NCBI GenBank assembly: GCA_001001375.1
Contig: LCNU01000001.1
Span: 1 to 44,744 of the forward strand
Reading direction: 5' to 3'
Source of the DNA: Candidatus Amesbacteria bacterium GW2011_GWC1_47_15
Lineage (GTDB): Bacteria; Patescibacteriota; Microgenomatia; CAZETR01; Amesbacteraceae
DNA: 44,744 nt
The notes under the pieces are model-generated. The model saw only the letters and a list, made by a program, of their open reading frames with translations. It was not told where the DNA came from and did no database searches. The translations under genes and the position numbers were made by a program. Shown here piece by piece: positions 23,501 through 32,352 of this stretch (positions within the stretch are counted from its first letter, which is position 1; each line of letters begins with the position of its first letter).

Positions 23501-23916
23501 GCTCCACCGGACCTTATTCCTTGGTTACTCAGCAGCCTCTCGGCGGTAAAGCCCAGATGGGTGGACAACGCCTCGGGGAGATGGAAGTGTGGGCGTTGGA
23601 AGCTCATAAGGCAGCTCATACTCTCCAGGAAATGCTGACTATCAAATCGGACGATGTGATAGGCCGTGCAAAAGCCTTCGAAGCAATAGTTAAAGGCACA
23701 GAAATTCCTACCAGTTCTGTTCCCGAGTCGTTTAATGTGTTGGTTAAGGAACTTCAAAGCTTGGGGTTGCAGGTCAACCCCCTTGGTGTTAAGGTCAAAC
23801 CCGCCGATGACGCTGCACTTGCCTCTGCTGCTGCTCCTATCACGGATGATGCGGCTGTCCTGGTTCCTACAGAAGAAACAATTATCAAAGAGGATTTATC
23901 TGAGAGTGAAGTTTAA
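20572..23916 (+). CDS. rpoB: DNA-directed RNA polymerase subunit beta
   Basis: The beta subunit forms one jaw of RNA polymerase with the rifampicin pocket and part of the active site. The 1114-residue protein carries the conserved run from YSNLPKLQL to the C-terminal clamp contact: [24 protein letters not shown], the rifampicin region (FFRSSQLSQ, then [18 protein letters not shown]), PEGANIGL, then [22 protein letters not shown] and [24 protein letters not shown]. Its extra Ala/Asp/Glu-rich tail (about 40 residues) is not conserved. ATG 20572 is chosen; an in-frame TTG at 20533 lies in the leader T tracts. There are no rplJ or rplL genes upstream; mltG takes that place. Confidence 0.97.
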   Translation: [1114 protein letters not shown]

Positions 23917-23928
23917 TTTTGAATAATT

Positions 23929-26900
23929 ATGGCCAAAACAGACAACCATCAGGATAATTTTAAAAATATTTTCGACTTTTCTGCCCTGCAGATCAAACTG
24001 GCTTCACCGGATATAATCAAGTCCTGGTCTTACGGTGAAGTCACCAAGCCGGAAACCATCAACTACCGTACGCTTCGTCCCGAAAAGGACGGACTCTTTG
24101 ATGAACGCATATTTGGTCCCGTAAAAGACTGGGAATGTTACTGCGGTAAATACAAAAGGATTCGTTACAAAGGCATTGTTTGTGATAAATGCGGTGTGGA
24201 AGTTACCCATTCCCGGGTTAGGCGTGAACGCATGGGGCATATAACCTTGGCCACTCCGATTTCTCATGTCTGGTTCTTTAAAGGTGCCCCTTCCCGCTTG
24301 TCTTTGCTTTTGGATGTTTCTCCCAAAGCTCTCGAATCGGTTATATATTTTGCCCAGTACATGGTAACGTCAGTTGACGCTCCCGGACAGACCAAGACTC
24401 TGGAACGCCTACGCAAGGAAGCGGTTCAGAAAAAAGAAGCCCTTAAAAACGACTTTTCCGCCCGCCGGTCCGTGATAGAAAAGGAATCGGAACAGGAAAA
24501 ATCAGCTCTGGAGAAACAAAACCTGAGTGAAGATTCCCGGGCATTGGCTCTCGATCAGTTAAATCTCAAGACCAAACAGCAGCTGCAGGCACTTGTCGAC
24601 CAGGAAAATACCGAAACTGAAAAAACAGCCAGTCTATACCAAAAACTCCTTGATATCGCTGAAAATATTCACCCAGCCGCCATTCTGACAGAGGAGGAAT
24701 ACGCCAAATTGTCAGAGTATGACGCTCTGGACTTTGCCTCCGTCGGCATGGGTGCGGAAGCCATCTTAAATGTCATCAAAGAGTTGGATTTGGGCCAGCT
24801 TTGCAGTGATCTGCGTCAGGAAGTATCTACTTCCACCGGTCAGCGGCATATCAAAGCTACTAAGCGCCTGAGGGTGGCGGACGGTCTGCGTCGTTCAAAT
24901 ATAGATCCCGTATGGATGATCCTGAAAATCCTGCCTGTAATTCCTCCGGATCTGCGGCCGATGGTTCAGCTTTCAGGGGGCCGTTTTGCGACTTCGGATC
25001 TGAATGACTTGTACCGCCGGGTGATTAACCGCAACAATCGGTTAAAGCACCTGATAGACTTAGGAGCCCCTGAAATTATCCTCAGGAACGAAAAGCGCAT
25101 GCTGCAGGAGGCGGTGGATGCTCTTATCGACTCCTCCCAGCGAGGGACCAGAACCTCGCGTCTCCCGGCTCAGGCCCACTCAAAATCGCTGTCGGACATT
25201 TTGCGGGGTAAACAAGGCCGGTTCCGCCAAAATTTGTTAGGCAAGCGCGTCGATTACTCAGGGCGGTCGGTAATTGTTGTGGGTCCCGAACTCAAAATCA
25301 ATCAATGCGGTCTTCCCAAAGACATGGCCCTGGAAATGTTTAAGCCATTCGTTCTCCGTCAGATGATCGTCGGAGGTCTGGCTCCCAACGTCAAATCAGC
25401 CAAAAATCTGCTTGAATCTAGACCGCCGGAAGTTTTCGATATTCTGGAAGACATTACCAAAAACCACCCTATTCTTTTAAATCGTGCGCCTACTTTGCAT
25501 AAATTGTCTATCCAGGCGTTTTATCCCTTGCTGATTGAAGGCTCGGCCATCAAGATCCATCCCTGTATCTGCGCCGGCTTCAATGCCGACTTTGATGGAG
25601 ACCAGATGGCGGTGCACGTACCCCTGAGCCAGGAATCCATGGCCGAAGTCAGGGAGTTAATGATGCCGGAAACAAACCTCAGGAAACCCGCGGACGGAAC
25701 TCCGATTTCCATCCCGGCGACCAAGGAAATGGCTTTGGGGAATTACTATCTGACCTCAATTGATCCGCGGTTGGAAGCCTACCCCTCTATATTCGCTTCC
25801 GGTGAAGAAGCTATTCTCGCGTACCACCTCGAACAGCTTAAACTGCGCCAGATCATAAAAGTCCGTCTCGAAGGCCAAATTATCGAATCCTCGGTCGGCC
25901 GCCTGCTGTTTAACGAAATTCTGCCTGTGGAGCTTCGTTTTATTAATGAGCCGATCCGCCGCTCAACCGTGGTCAGTCTCTTCAATAAAGCCTTCAAGCT
26001 TTACGACACGGATGTGATAGTGAAACTAATAGACGACATCAAATCCCTCGGGTTTTGGGCAGGTACCCTTTCTGGCTTGTCAGTCAGCATCACCGACAGT
26101 ATCATCTCCCCCGAAAAAGATGAAATCATTGCTGGTGCCAATCAGCGCGTTGCCGAGCATGAAGCCAATTATTCGATGGGACTTATCACCCTCGAGGAAA
26201 AAAAGCGGTTGGCCCAGGAAGTCTGGCTGGAAACTACCGAAACCCTGGCGGACGCCACCTGGAAATTGTTTGATGCCACCAATCCTATTCGGTTGATCAT
26301 AGACGCCCAGGTCGGAAAAGCCTCCCGTGAACAGGTTCGTCAATTGTCCGCCATGCGGGGGTTGGTAGTCGATCCTCTTGGGCGGATTGTAGACTTGCCC
26401 CTAAAAAGCAACTACCGTCAGGGATTTTCCACTTTTGAATACGTTTCCGCCGCCCGCGGGGAGCGCAAAGGGCTTTCCGATACTGCTATCCGTACTGCCG
26501 ATGCCGGTTATCTGACCCGCCGTCTTGTAGATGTAGCCCACGACGCTATTGTACGTCAAGTTGATTGCGGTACTACCTCCGGCCTGATAATTTCCAAGGC
26601 AGGCCGCAGAGCAAAAGCCTTCTCCGCCCGGATCTTTGGCAGAGTGACTGCCTCTGCGATTAACCTCCCCAAGTCTCATTCCGTACTCTTTCCTGCCGGC
26701 ACTCTACTGGACGAAGAAAAAGTAAATAAAATAATCGAATCGGGTGTGGAAGAAATTACCCTCCGTTCGCCTCTTACCTGTAATGCCAGGTACGGTATTT
26801 GCGCCATTTGTTATGGCTGGAATCTTAGTACCATGTCTATGGCTGTGGTTGGAGATCCGGTAGGCGTCATTGCCGCCCAAAGCATTGGTGAACCCGGTAC

Positions 26901-27663
26901 ACAGATGACCTTGCATGGTAAACGCGGAGGTTTATCAGTAGGCAGCATCGATGTTACCCAGGGATTGCCTCGGGTGGAAGAATTGTTTGAGGCTCGTACC
27001 CCCAAACTCGTCTCTCCGCTCGCAGAAATCTCCGGAAAAGTCGAAGTTGTCGAGACCGACGAAGGTTACAAAGTCAGGATCAGAAACACGACTGTCAAAC
27101 CGGTAGAAGAGCGTGAATACATAATCCCTCTGACCGCTGAGTTGAAAGTCTCAGACGGCGGTCTGGTGACTGCCGGCACTCAGCTGGCCACAGGGTCTCT
27201 GGACATCAAGGAAGTATTAGAAGTCCGGGGATTGCGGGGAGCCCAGGAATATCTCATCGAGGAAATCCAGCTTGTTTACGAGTCCCAGGGTGTTCCTATT
27301 CACGATAAGCACTTTGAGGTTATCGTCCGAAGAATGAGCGACCGGGTTCGTATTCTCTCCCAGGGTGATACCACTCTTCTGCCGGGAGACATAATTGACC
27401 GCAGCGCTTTCGAATCCGAAAACTCCAAAGTCCTGGCAGCGGGTGGTGAACCGGCCTCCGCCCAGGTAGTAGTTTTGGGCATTACCCGGGCGGCTCTCAA
27501 GACCGGTTCCTGGCTGTCAGCCGCTTCCTTTATCGAAACCACTTCCCAGTTGGCGGACGCCGCCGTTGAAGGCCGCATAGATCCGCTTCTGGGTCTTAAG
27601 GAAAACGTGATCATCGGCCGCCTTATACCCACAAGTCCCGACCGTGCCGAAATCAATCTATGA
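23929..27663 (+). CDS. rpoC: DNA-directed RNA polymerase subunit beta'
   Basis: The beta' subunit carries the catalytic Mg site. The 1244-residue protein shows the N-terminal zinc ribbon (CYCG near 70 and CDKC near 85), the clamp, the [17 protein letters not shown] switch region, the catalytic NADFDGDQM (near 551), the bridge helix region, the second Cys cluster (CGTTSG and [13 protein letters not shown]) and the trigger-loop stretch ending in [15 protein letters not shown] coiled-coil, Glu/Lys/Gln-rich segment lies at about 150-250 in the clamp. It follows rpoB by 12 bases. No split or intein is seen. Confidence 0.97.
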   Translation: MAKTDNHQDNFKNIFDFSALQIKLASPDIIKSWSYGEVTKPETINYRTLRPEKDGLFDERIFGPVKDWECYCGKYKRIRYKGIVCDKCGVEVTHSRVRRERMGHITLATPISHVWFFKGAPSRLSLLLDVSPKALESVIYFAQYMVTSVDAPGQTKTLERLRKEAVQKKEALKNDFSARRSVIEKESEQEKSALEKQNLSEDSRALALDQLNLKTKQQLQALVDQENTETEKTASLYQKLLDIAENIHPAAILTEEEYAKLSEYDALDFASVGMGAEAILNVIKELDLGQLCSDLRQEVSTSTGQRHIKATKRLRVADGLRRSNIDPVWMILKILPVIPPDLRPMVQLSGGRFATSDLNDLYRRVINRNNRLKHLIDLGAPEIILRNEKRMLQEAVDALIDSSQRGTRTSRLPAQAHSKSLSDILRGKQGRFRQNLLGKRVDYSGRSVIVVGPELKINQCGLPKDMALEMFKPFVLRQMIVGGLAPNVKSAKNLLESRPPEVFDILEDITKNHPILLNRAPTLHKLSIQAFYPLLIEGSAIKIHPCICAGFNADFDGDQMAVHVPLSQESMAEVRELMMPETNLRKPADGTPISIPATKEMALGNYYLTSIDPRLEAYPSIFASGEEAILAYHLEQLKLRQIIKVRLEGQIIESSVGRLLFNEILPVELRFINEPIRRSTVVSLFNKAFKLYDTDVIVKLIDDIKSLGFWAGTLSGLSVSITDSIISPEKDEIIAGANQRVAEHEANYSMGLITLEEKKRLAQEVWLETTETLADATWKLFDATNPIRLIIDAQVGKASREQVRQLSAMRGLVVDPLGRIVDLPLKSNYRQGFSTFEYVSAARGERKGLSDTAIRTADAGYLTRRLVDVAHDAIVRQVDCGTTSGLIISKAGRRAKAFSARIFGRVTASAINLPKSHSVLFPAGTLLDEEKVNKIIESGVEEITLRSPLTCNARYGICAICYGWNLSTMSMAVVGDPVGVIAAQSIGEPGTQMTLHGKRGGLSVGSIDVTQGLPRVEELFEARTPKLVSPLAEISGKVEVVETDEGYKVRIRNTTVKPVEEREYIIPLTAELKVSDGGLVTAGTQLATGSLDIKEVLEVRGLRGAQEYLIEEIQLVYESQGVPIHDKHFEVIVRRMSDRVRILSQGDTTLLPGDIIDRSAFESENSKVLAAGGEPASAQVVVLGITRAALKTGSWLSAASFIETTSQLADAAVEGRIDPLLGLKENVIIGRLIPTSPDRAEINL

Positions 27664-27678
27664 TTTGAGGCTAATTTC

Positions 27679-27687
27679 TGGTAAAAT
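27679..27687 (+). promoter_or_regulatory. Extended -10 promoter of rpsL
   Basis: TGG followed by TAAAAT (27682-27687) makes an extended -10, with no clear -35. The start is near 27694, so the leader of rpsL would be about 9 nt. Confidence 0.5.
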
Positions 27688-27702
27688 TACTCGTTTGAAC
27701 TT

Positions 27703-28137
27703 ATGCCCACATTAAACCAGCTGATCCGTAAAAAACGCAAAATCAAAGAAAAAAAGGTGAGGGCCACAGCCATGCGCCGGTCATTTAATGCCAAAGACAG
27801 GAACTTTGTGTCAAACAATAATCCCTTCAAGCGGGGAGTGGTTACTCTGGTCCGCACCATGACACCCCGGAAACCAAATTCAGCACTGCGTAAAGTTGCC
27901 CGCGTCCGCCTGTCAAATAAAACGGAAGTTACCGCCTATATTCCGGGAATCGGCCACAACATTGCGGAGCACGCAATCGTTCTGGTCCGTGGTGGTCGGG
28001 TCAAAGATCTCCCCGGTGTCAAATATCATATTGTCCGTGGCAAATATGACGCGTCCGGGGTGGAAAGCCGCCGTCAGGGGCGGTCCCGTTATGGTCGTAA
28101 AGTTACTTCAGGTCCTTCCACTGCCGCAGCCTCCTAA
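27703..28137 (+). CDS. rpsL: 30S ribosomal protein uS12
   Basis: S12 lines the decoding centre. The 144-residue protein has PTLNQLIRK at the start, [26 protein letters not shown] and the [13 protein letters not shown] loop with the Asp that is methylthiolated in many bacteria. The decoding loop reads TPRKPNS (Arg56), where E. coli has TPKKPNS. That position is E. coli Lys42, whose change to Arg is a known streptomycin-resistance substitution. It is a few residues longer than the 124-aa E. coli protein, both before the decoding loop and at the Ser/Ala-rich tail. It heads a short str-type cluster with rpsG, 5 bases apart; fusA and tuf do not follow. Confidence 0.97.
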   Translation: MPTLNQLIRKKRKIKEKKVRATAMRRSFNAKDRNFVSNNNPFKRGVVTLVRTMTPRKPNSALRKVARVRLSNKTEVTAYIPGIGHNIAEHAIVLVRGGRVKDLPGVKYHIVRGKYDASGVESRRQGRSRYGRKVTSGPSTAAAS

Positions 28138-28142
28138 ACTCT

Positions 28143-28619
28143 ATGCGTTCCAAACCCGCTCCCATACGTGCGCTTGACCCGGATCCTGTATACGGCCATT
28201 TACTGGTAACCAAGCTGATCAACCGTTTAATGCGTCACGGTAAAAAGTCTGTAGCTAGAAAGCAGGTTTACCGCGCACTCGAGCTGTTAAAGACCAAGAC
28301 CGGCCAGGAACCCTTACAGGCGTTTTTGACCGCGTTGGACAATATTAGTCCCCAGATGGAAGTCAGGGCCAGAAGGATAGGTGGAGCGGCTTATCAGGTG
28401 CCTTCACCGGTCAGGGGACCGCGCAAGGATTCCCTGGCAATCCGATGGCTGATCGCCGCGGCAGACGCCCGTTCGAATTCCGAATTCCATTCCATGGGTG
28501 AAAAACTAGCCGCGGAATTAACGGAAGCCCTCAACAACTCCGGCGGAGCAATCAAGAAAAAGTTAGATACCCACCGTATGGCTGAAGCCAACAAGGCCTT
28601 CGCCCATTTCAGGTGGTAA
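28143..28619 (+). CDS. rpsG: 30S ribosomal protein uS7
   Basis: S7 nucleates the 30S head and contacts the E-site tRNA. The 158-residue product has the canonical LVTKLINRLMRHGKKS stretch, ALDNISPQMEVRARRIGGAAYQVP, the conserved RWL and the C-terminal HRMAEANKAFAHFRW. Length and motifs are normal. It is 5 bases after rpsL, without a Shine-Dalgarno. A 76-base AT-rich gap (28620-28695) follows, in which I see no gene and no convincing promoter, before rpsD. Confidence 0.97.
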   Translation: MRSKPAPIRALDPDPVYGHLLVTKLINRLMRHGKKSVARKQVYRALELLKTKTGQEPLQAFLTALDNISPQMEVRARRIGGAAYQVPSPVRGPRKDSLAIRWLIAAADARSNSEFHSMGEKLAAELTEALNNSGGAIKKKLDTHRMAEANKAFAHFRW

Positions 28620-28695
28620 TAATACTAAGATATATAGGCATTTTATTTCTAACATAATTAAAAAATAAAATTTTCAAATTAAAAATATAAAAAAT

Positions 28696-29295
28696 ATGTC
28701 TCGTTATATCGGTCCCAAAAACAAACTCTCCCGCCGCGAAGGCATGGACCTTTTTGGTAAGGGAAACAAGCTTCGTCGGGCAACCGTCCCACCCGGTCAG
28801 CACGGGCCCAAGGGTTCCCGCCGCCCCTCCGATTATGGCGTGCGATTGCGCGAAAAGCAGAAAACTCGCCGAATTTATGGTACAATTGAAAAGCAGTTTC
28901 GCGGGTACTTTGAAAAAGCCAAAAAGGTTCCGGGCAAGACTGGAGAAGTCCTTCTTCAGCTACTTGAAACCCGGTTGGATAATGTGGTCTACCGCTTGGG
29001 GTTTACCCCGACGCGGTTTATGGCCCGGCAGTTGGTCTCACACGGCCATATCCTGGTAGACGGGAAAAAACTCGACATTCCCTCATACCAGGTAAAAGTC
29101 GGTCAGTTGATTGCTTTATCCGAAAAGGCTCTTTCTATCCCGCAGGTTAAATTGCGCTTGGAAAATCCCGAAATCCTTCCTCCTGCCTGGCTTTCGCGGC
29201 AAGCTCATGTGGGCAAGGTTTCGACACTTCCCAATAGGGAAGCAATAGATACACCCATAAACGAACAGTTAATTGTAGAATTTTATTCCCGATAA
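28696..29295 (+). CDS. rpsD: 30S ribosomal protein uS4
   Basis: S4 is a primary 16S rRNA binder in the 30S body. The 199-residue protein has SRYIGPKNKLSRREG at the start (no zinc-binding Cys knuckle), the KQKTRRIYGTIEKQFRGYFEKA stretch and the S4 RNA-binding domain (LETRLDNVVYRLGFTPTRFMARQLVSHGHILVDGK). The end IDTPINEQLIVEFYSR is typical. The order rpsD-rpoA-rplQ is the classical alpha operon end. The start is preceded by an A-rich run with no ribosome binding site. Confidence 0.97.
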   Translation: MSRYIGPKNKLSRREGMDLFGKGNKLRRATVPPGQHGPKGSRRPSDYGVRLREKQKTRRIYGTIEKQFRGYFEKAKKVPGKTGEVLLQLLETRLDNVVYRLGFTPTRFMARQLVSHGHILVDGKKLDIPSYQVKVGQLIALSEKALSIPQVKLRLENPEILPPAWLSRQAHVGKVSTLPNREAIDTPINEQLIVEFYSR

Positions 29296-29314
29296 AAAAA
29301 TTCGCTAATAAATC

Positions 29315-30232
29315 ATGGTCCAACCTCAATTTACTATTTCTACCGAAAAAACAGATTCGCCAAATTTCGGCCGGTTTGTCATTGAACCACTGCCTCAGGG
29401 TTATGGGACGACTCTGGGTAATGCCCTGCGGCGGGTTCTTTATACTTCAATTCCGGGTGCAGCCATTACCAGTGTGTATATTCCCGGTGTAAATCATCAG
29501 TTCACCACGATCGATGGGGCGCGCGAAGATGTAGTCCAAATGGTTCTGGCTTTAAAACAGCTTCGGCCGGCATACGCCGGTGACAAGCCGGCCAAAATCA
29601 CCCTCTCGGTTAAAGGCCCTGGGGTCATTACCGCCGGCCAGTTTGAAACCCCTCCGGATGTGAAAATCTCAAATCCGGAACTGGTTATTGCCAATTTGAC
29701 TGATAAAAACACCAAACTGGAAATGGAGGCTACGGTTGAATCGGGCTTTGGGTACTCACCGGCCGAGGAACGAAAAAGTAGTACTCTCGGAGTCATCCCC
29801 ACAGACGCCAGTTTTACTCCCGTCATCAGGGTCAATTATGAAATCCAGGATACCCGGGTAGGCCGCGTTACCAACTTTGACAAATTAATTATGGAAATTC
29901 TTACCGACGGCACCATTACTCCTCAGTCTGCATTGACCTCCGCCTCCCAAACTCTGGTAGATTACTTCTCCGCCGTTGTTACACCCCAGTCTCCCTCAAA
30001 CGCCGCAGGATTGCCTTCCGCTTTTCATCAGGCTGCCGGCAGTAACATTGCCATCGAAGAATTGGATTTGCCCACCCGTATTGCCAACGCATTGCAAAAA
30101 GCCGGCTTCGAATCGGTAGCGGATCTGTTGTCTGTTCCCCGTACCGACCTGGCAAAGGTTAAAAATCTGGGCGGTAAATCTGTCAAAATTATTGAAGCTG
30201 CCCTGTCGGAGCGTGGGTTTGAACTCTCATGA
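29315..30232 (+). CDS. rpoA: DNA-directed RNA polymerase subunit alpha
   Basis: The alpha subunit dimerises to start polymerase assembly. Its C-terminal domain binds UP elements and activators. The 305-residue protein has the N-terminal domain (FVIEPLPQGYGTTLGNALRRVLYTSIPG, near 20-48) and a C-terminal domain (about 245-305; IEELDLPTRIANALQKAGF, then LGGKSVKIIEAAL). A linker of about 25 Ser/Pro/Ala residues joins them. Both parts are intact, so UP-element recognition is possible. It is 19 bases after rpsD and 6 bases before rplQ. Confidence 0.97.
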   Translation: MVQPQFTISTEKTDSPNFGRFVIEPLPQGYGTTLGNALRRVLYTSIPGAAITSVYIPGVNHQFTTIDGAREDVVQMVLALKQLRPAYAGDKPAKITLSVKGPGVITAGQFETPPDVKISNPELVIANLTDKNTKLEMEATVESGFGYSPAEERKSSTLGVIPTDASFTPVIRVNYEIQDTRVGRVTNFDKLIMEILTDGTITPQSALTSASQTLVDYFSAVVTPQSPSNAAGLPSAFHQAAGSNIAIEELDLPTRIANALQKAGFESVADLLSVPRTDLAKVKNLGGKSVKIIEAALSERGFELS

Positions 30233-30238
30233 AAAAAC

Positions 30239-30703
30239 ATGTCAGGAATATTTGGAAAGAAACTTAATCGGGACACCGGACAACGCCAGGCCCTGCTCAA
30301 AGGACTGGCAGGTGCCCTTATCCGGTCTGAAAGTATCGAGACAACTGAAGCCAAAGCTAAAGCAGCAGTAGGACTCATAGAAAAACTTATTACCCAGGCC
30401 AAGCGTGCCCGTCTCAACGACATCCGCCAGATAGAGGCTGTAATTTTGGACAGGTCTCTCGTGGAAAAGCTGGTCCATCAGATTGCCCCCAGGTTTCAGG
30501 ACCGGCCCGGTGGCTACCTGAGGCTGATTAAGCTGGGTAACCGTGCCGGTGATAACGCTCCCATGGTCAGGATGGAACTAGTGGAAAGGCCTGAGGCACC
30601 ACTAGCCGAAACGACCGCTCCCAAGAAATCTTCACCCAAAAAGGTTGTCTCCAAATCTGCCGCCCCCAAACGCTCTCCGCAGCCGGTAATAAAGTCAAAA
30701 TAA
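30239..30703 (+). CDS. rplQ: 50S ribosomal protein bL17
   Basis: L17 lies near the exit tunnel of the 50S subunit. The 154-residue product shows KLNRDTGQRQALLKGLAGALI, the ETTEAKAKAA stretch and the RPGGYLRLIKLGNRAGDNAPMVRMELV core. The usual N-terminus MRHR is replaced by MSGIFGK. A Lys/Pro/Ser-rich tail of about 35 residues follows the core. It is 6 bases after rpoA and close to rplM, giving the compact order rpoA-rplQ-rplM-rpsI. Confidence 0.96.
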   Translation: MSGIFGKKLNRDTGQRQALLKGLAGALIRSESIETTEAKAKAAVGLIEKLITQAKRARLNDIRQIEAVILDRSLVEKLVHQIAPRFQDRPGGYLRLIKLGNRAGDNAPMVRMELVERPEAPLAETTAPKKSSPKKVVSKSAAPKRSPQPVIKSK

Positions 30704-30718
30704 TTTAACATGGAATTC

Positions 30719-31144
30719 ATGAAAACATATTCGCCCAAAGTTAGTACTATTGCCCGAAAGTGGCACCTTTTTGATGCCAGGAATCAGGTTTTAGGCCGCC
30801 TGTCAACCCAAATTGCCAAAATACTCATGGGTAAAGACCGGACTGATTTTTCCCGCCATTTGGATATGGGTGACCATGTAGTAATCATCAATGCCGCCGA
30901 AATAGTCGTCACGGGCAGGAAGGAAAAACAAAAGTTATATCACCGTCATTCCGGCTACCCGGGAGGTATGGTGGTTACCACTTTGTCTCAGGTACGATCG
31001 GCCCATCCCGAGAGGATTCTCATCCACGCTATAACCGGTATGTTGCCGGACAACAAACTAAAAGCTAAAATGCTCACACACCTGCACGTATTCGCAGGTT
31101 CAGATCACCCGTATGGCAAACAATTTAAAAATCCCAATTCCTGA
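30719..31144 (+). CDS. rplM: 50S ribosomal protein uL13
   Basis: L13 is an early-assembling 50S protein. The 141-residue protein begins with MKTYSPKVSTIARKWHLFDA, typical of the family, and shows GRLSTQIAKILMGK, DHVVIINAAEIVVTGRK and YRHSGYPGG-type strands. An in-frame ATG at 30710 would add MEF; the family start favours 30719. The gene is 4 bases before rpsI, the usual L13-S9 pair. Confidence 0.95.
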   Translation: MKTYSPKVSTIARKWHLFDARNQVLGRLSTQIAKILMGKDRTDFSRHLDMGDHVVIINAAEIVVTGRKEKQKLYHRHSGYPGGMVVTTLSQVRSAHPERILIHAITGMLPDNKLKAKMLTHLHVFAGSDHPYGKQFKNPNS

Positions 31145-31148
31145 ATAA

Positions 31149-31553
31149 ATGTCAGAATCTAAACCCAAAATAATTTCCAAAGGGATCGGCAGGCGCAAAT
31201 CCGCGATCGCTTCTGTTCGCTTGGTTTCCGGGGATGGCAGACTCCTGGTAAACGATAAGCCTGCAACCGAGTACTTCCCCGGCCTGCTAGCCCAGGGTAA
31301 GTACGAAAAACCTTTTTCTGTTCTTTCCCTTAAAAAATATTCTGCTACTGTCAAGGTCCACGGCGGTGGACCTGCCGGCCAGCTGGACGCTGTTGTGTTG
31401 GGACTTTCCCGGGCGCTTTCCGAAATCAAACCGGATTTTAAGACAGCCCTTCGCCAGGCCGGTCTTCTCACTCGTGACCCCCGCGAACGCCAGCGTCGCA
31501 TGGTCGGCATGGGCGGCAAATCTCGGCGGAAAAAACAATCCCCCAAGCGCTGA
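31149..31553 (+). CDS. rpsI: 30S ribosomal protein uS9
   Basis: S9 reaches the P-site tRNA with its C-terminal tail. The 134-residue protein has GIGRRKSAIASVRLVSGDGRLLVN near the start, HGGGPAGQLDAVVLGLSRAL and the basic C-terminus RRKKQSPKR ending in Lys-Arg, the residues that touch the tRNA. It is 4 bases after rplM and closes the ribosomal cluster. No clear intrinsic terminator follows; the stop is in a short palindrome (GAAGATCTTC) before a T4 run. Confidence 0.97.
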   Translation: MSESKPKIISKGIGRRKSAIASVRLVSGDGRLLVNDKPATEYFPGLLAQGKYEKPFSVLSLKKYSATVKVHGGGPAGQLDAVVLGLSRALSEIKPDFKTALRQAGLLTRDPRERQRRMVGMGGKSRRKKQSPKR

Positions 31554-31591
31554 AGATCTTCTTTTAGTAGAAAATTTATTAGGTTAAGATT

Positions 31592-31697
31592 TTGAACCCC
31601 CGGTTCAACTATGCTAATCTATACTTTATGATAGACGACTCCCGCTGATAGTGACCATAAAGGTGAATTCAAAATAGGCAGCTCTTCAAATAGGCAG
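31592..31697. repeat. Palindrome and direct repeat in the gap after rpsI
   Basis: The 209-base gap between rpsI and the gene at 31763 holds a perfect 7-bp inverted repeat, TTGAACC (31592-31598) / GGTTCAA (31602-31608), with a 3-nt loop and no T tract. It also holds a direct repeat TTCAAAATAGGCAG (31668-31681) / TTCAAATAGGCAG (31685-31697). These could be regulator sites for the small gene downstream, but nothing shows it. Confidence 0.5.
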
Positions 31698-31724
31698 TGT
31701 CATCGAAGAAGGTTACAATGTATA

Positions 31725-31752
31725 TTGCAATATTCCAATATGCATATACAAT
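31725..31752 (+). promoter_or_regulatory. Promoter of the small membrane protein at 31763
   Basis: TTGCAA (31725-31730), a 16-bp spacer and TACAAT (31747-31752). The ATG follows 10 nt after the -10, so the leader would be very short. Confidence 0.5.
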
Positions 31753-31762
31753 TTAATCGTAT

Positions 31763-31981
31763 ATGGGTGCCAGCACGGAATCCGGTCGTTCTTATACTTC
31801 GTATTCCAATTCCAGGTCGCCTTCGCCCGAAGAGTATGCGGAAATGTTAAGGTCAGTATCTGAACAAAAAACAAAAGAGAACAAAAGGGACAGGATTATT
31901 GTTGCAGTAGGAATAATTGCGGGCATGATTGTTTCTCAGTTGGCAAAATACATTTTCAAATCAGAGGTTGGTCGAAGCTAG
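31763..31981 (+). CDS. Small tail-anchored membrane protein, 72 aa
   Basis: Not a recognised family. The first 25 residues are Ser/Tyr/Pro-rich (STESGRSYTSYSNSRSPSP), a charged helix follows (EYAEMLRSVSEQKTKENKRDR), and one membrane segment sits near the end (about 46-62; IIVAVGIIAGMIVSQLAKYIF). It would be a C-terminally anchored protein with its N-terminus in the cytoplasm. The gene ends 4 bases before the convergent end of the minus-strand pair, so it borders the minus-strand island. Support is the promoter and the coherent protein layout. Confidence 0.55.
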   Translation: MGASTESGRSYTSYSNSRSPSPEEYAEMLRSVSEQKTKENKRDRIIVAVGIIAGMIVSQLAKYIFKSEVGRS

Positions 31982-31985
31982 TCCT

Positions 31986-32348
31986 CTAAATTATCCTAAG
32001 TACCAGTACCAGTCCTACCGAAATAGCCAGAGCCGCTGTTGTGGTGTAAATCCACCTAAATTTCTTAGATACCACAAAGTGGCTCACGGTCAAAAATACT
32101 CCCCCGATCCCGCCCCCCAGCACCACCAGGATCAAAAGACCCACCCCCCATAATTGCTCTGTCATTGTGGTAATAACCACGTCAATCAGATAATCAGTAC
32201 CCATTGTGGCATATATCAGGGTCGACAGCCAGAAAATTGCCGAAGGGAAAAGCAAAATAATACTGGCCATCCACCACCGGGAAAGCTGCCATTCCATCTG
32301 CAGGATTTCCTTGACTTCGTAATCTTTATGTTTATAGGTTATTCTCAT
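31986..32348 (-). CDS. Small three-helix membrane protein, paralog 1
   Basis: The product has 120 residues with three predicted membrane segments and a charged N-terminal stretch (YKHKDYEVKEILQMEWQ). I do not recognise the family. It is a paralog of the gene just upstream on the same strand: the two share the pattern LLxPxxxFWxSxxxxxxxGTDYxxDxV in the first membrane hairpin. Its ATG is 4 bases after the upstream gene's stop, so they form a two-gene unit. This pair and the tRNA-like gene are the only minus-strand genes in the window. Confidence 0.6.
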   Translation of the reverse strand: MRITYKHKDYEVKEILQMEWQLSRWWMASIILLFPSAIFWLSTLIYATMGTDYLIDVVITTMTEQLWGVGLLILVVLGGGIGGVFLTVSHFVVSKKFRWIYTTTAALAISVGLVLVLRII

Positions 32349-32352
32349 TTAT

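Noticed and set aside
23221-23757. Open frame of 178 codons on the minus strand inside rpoB
   Set aside because: It is antisense to a conserved polymerase region and has no promoter or family signature. The same holds for other long antisense frames inside nusA, pnp and rpoC.
28620-28695. AT-rich gap before rpsD as a promoter
   Set aside because: Several TA-rich hexamers are present, but none has a -35, a TGn or a fixed spacing that stands out from the background.
31592-31608. Inverted repeat TTGAACC/GGTTCAA as a terminator of the ribosomal cluster
   Set aside because: No T tract follows on either strand, and it is 38 bases past the rpsI stop.
31592-31625. GGTTCAA as the T loop of a tRNA after rpsI
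   Set aside because: No acceptor stem, anticodon arm or paired T stem could be built around it.
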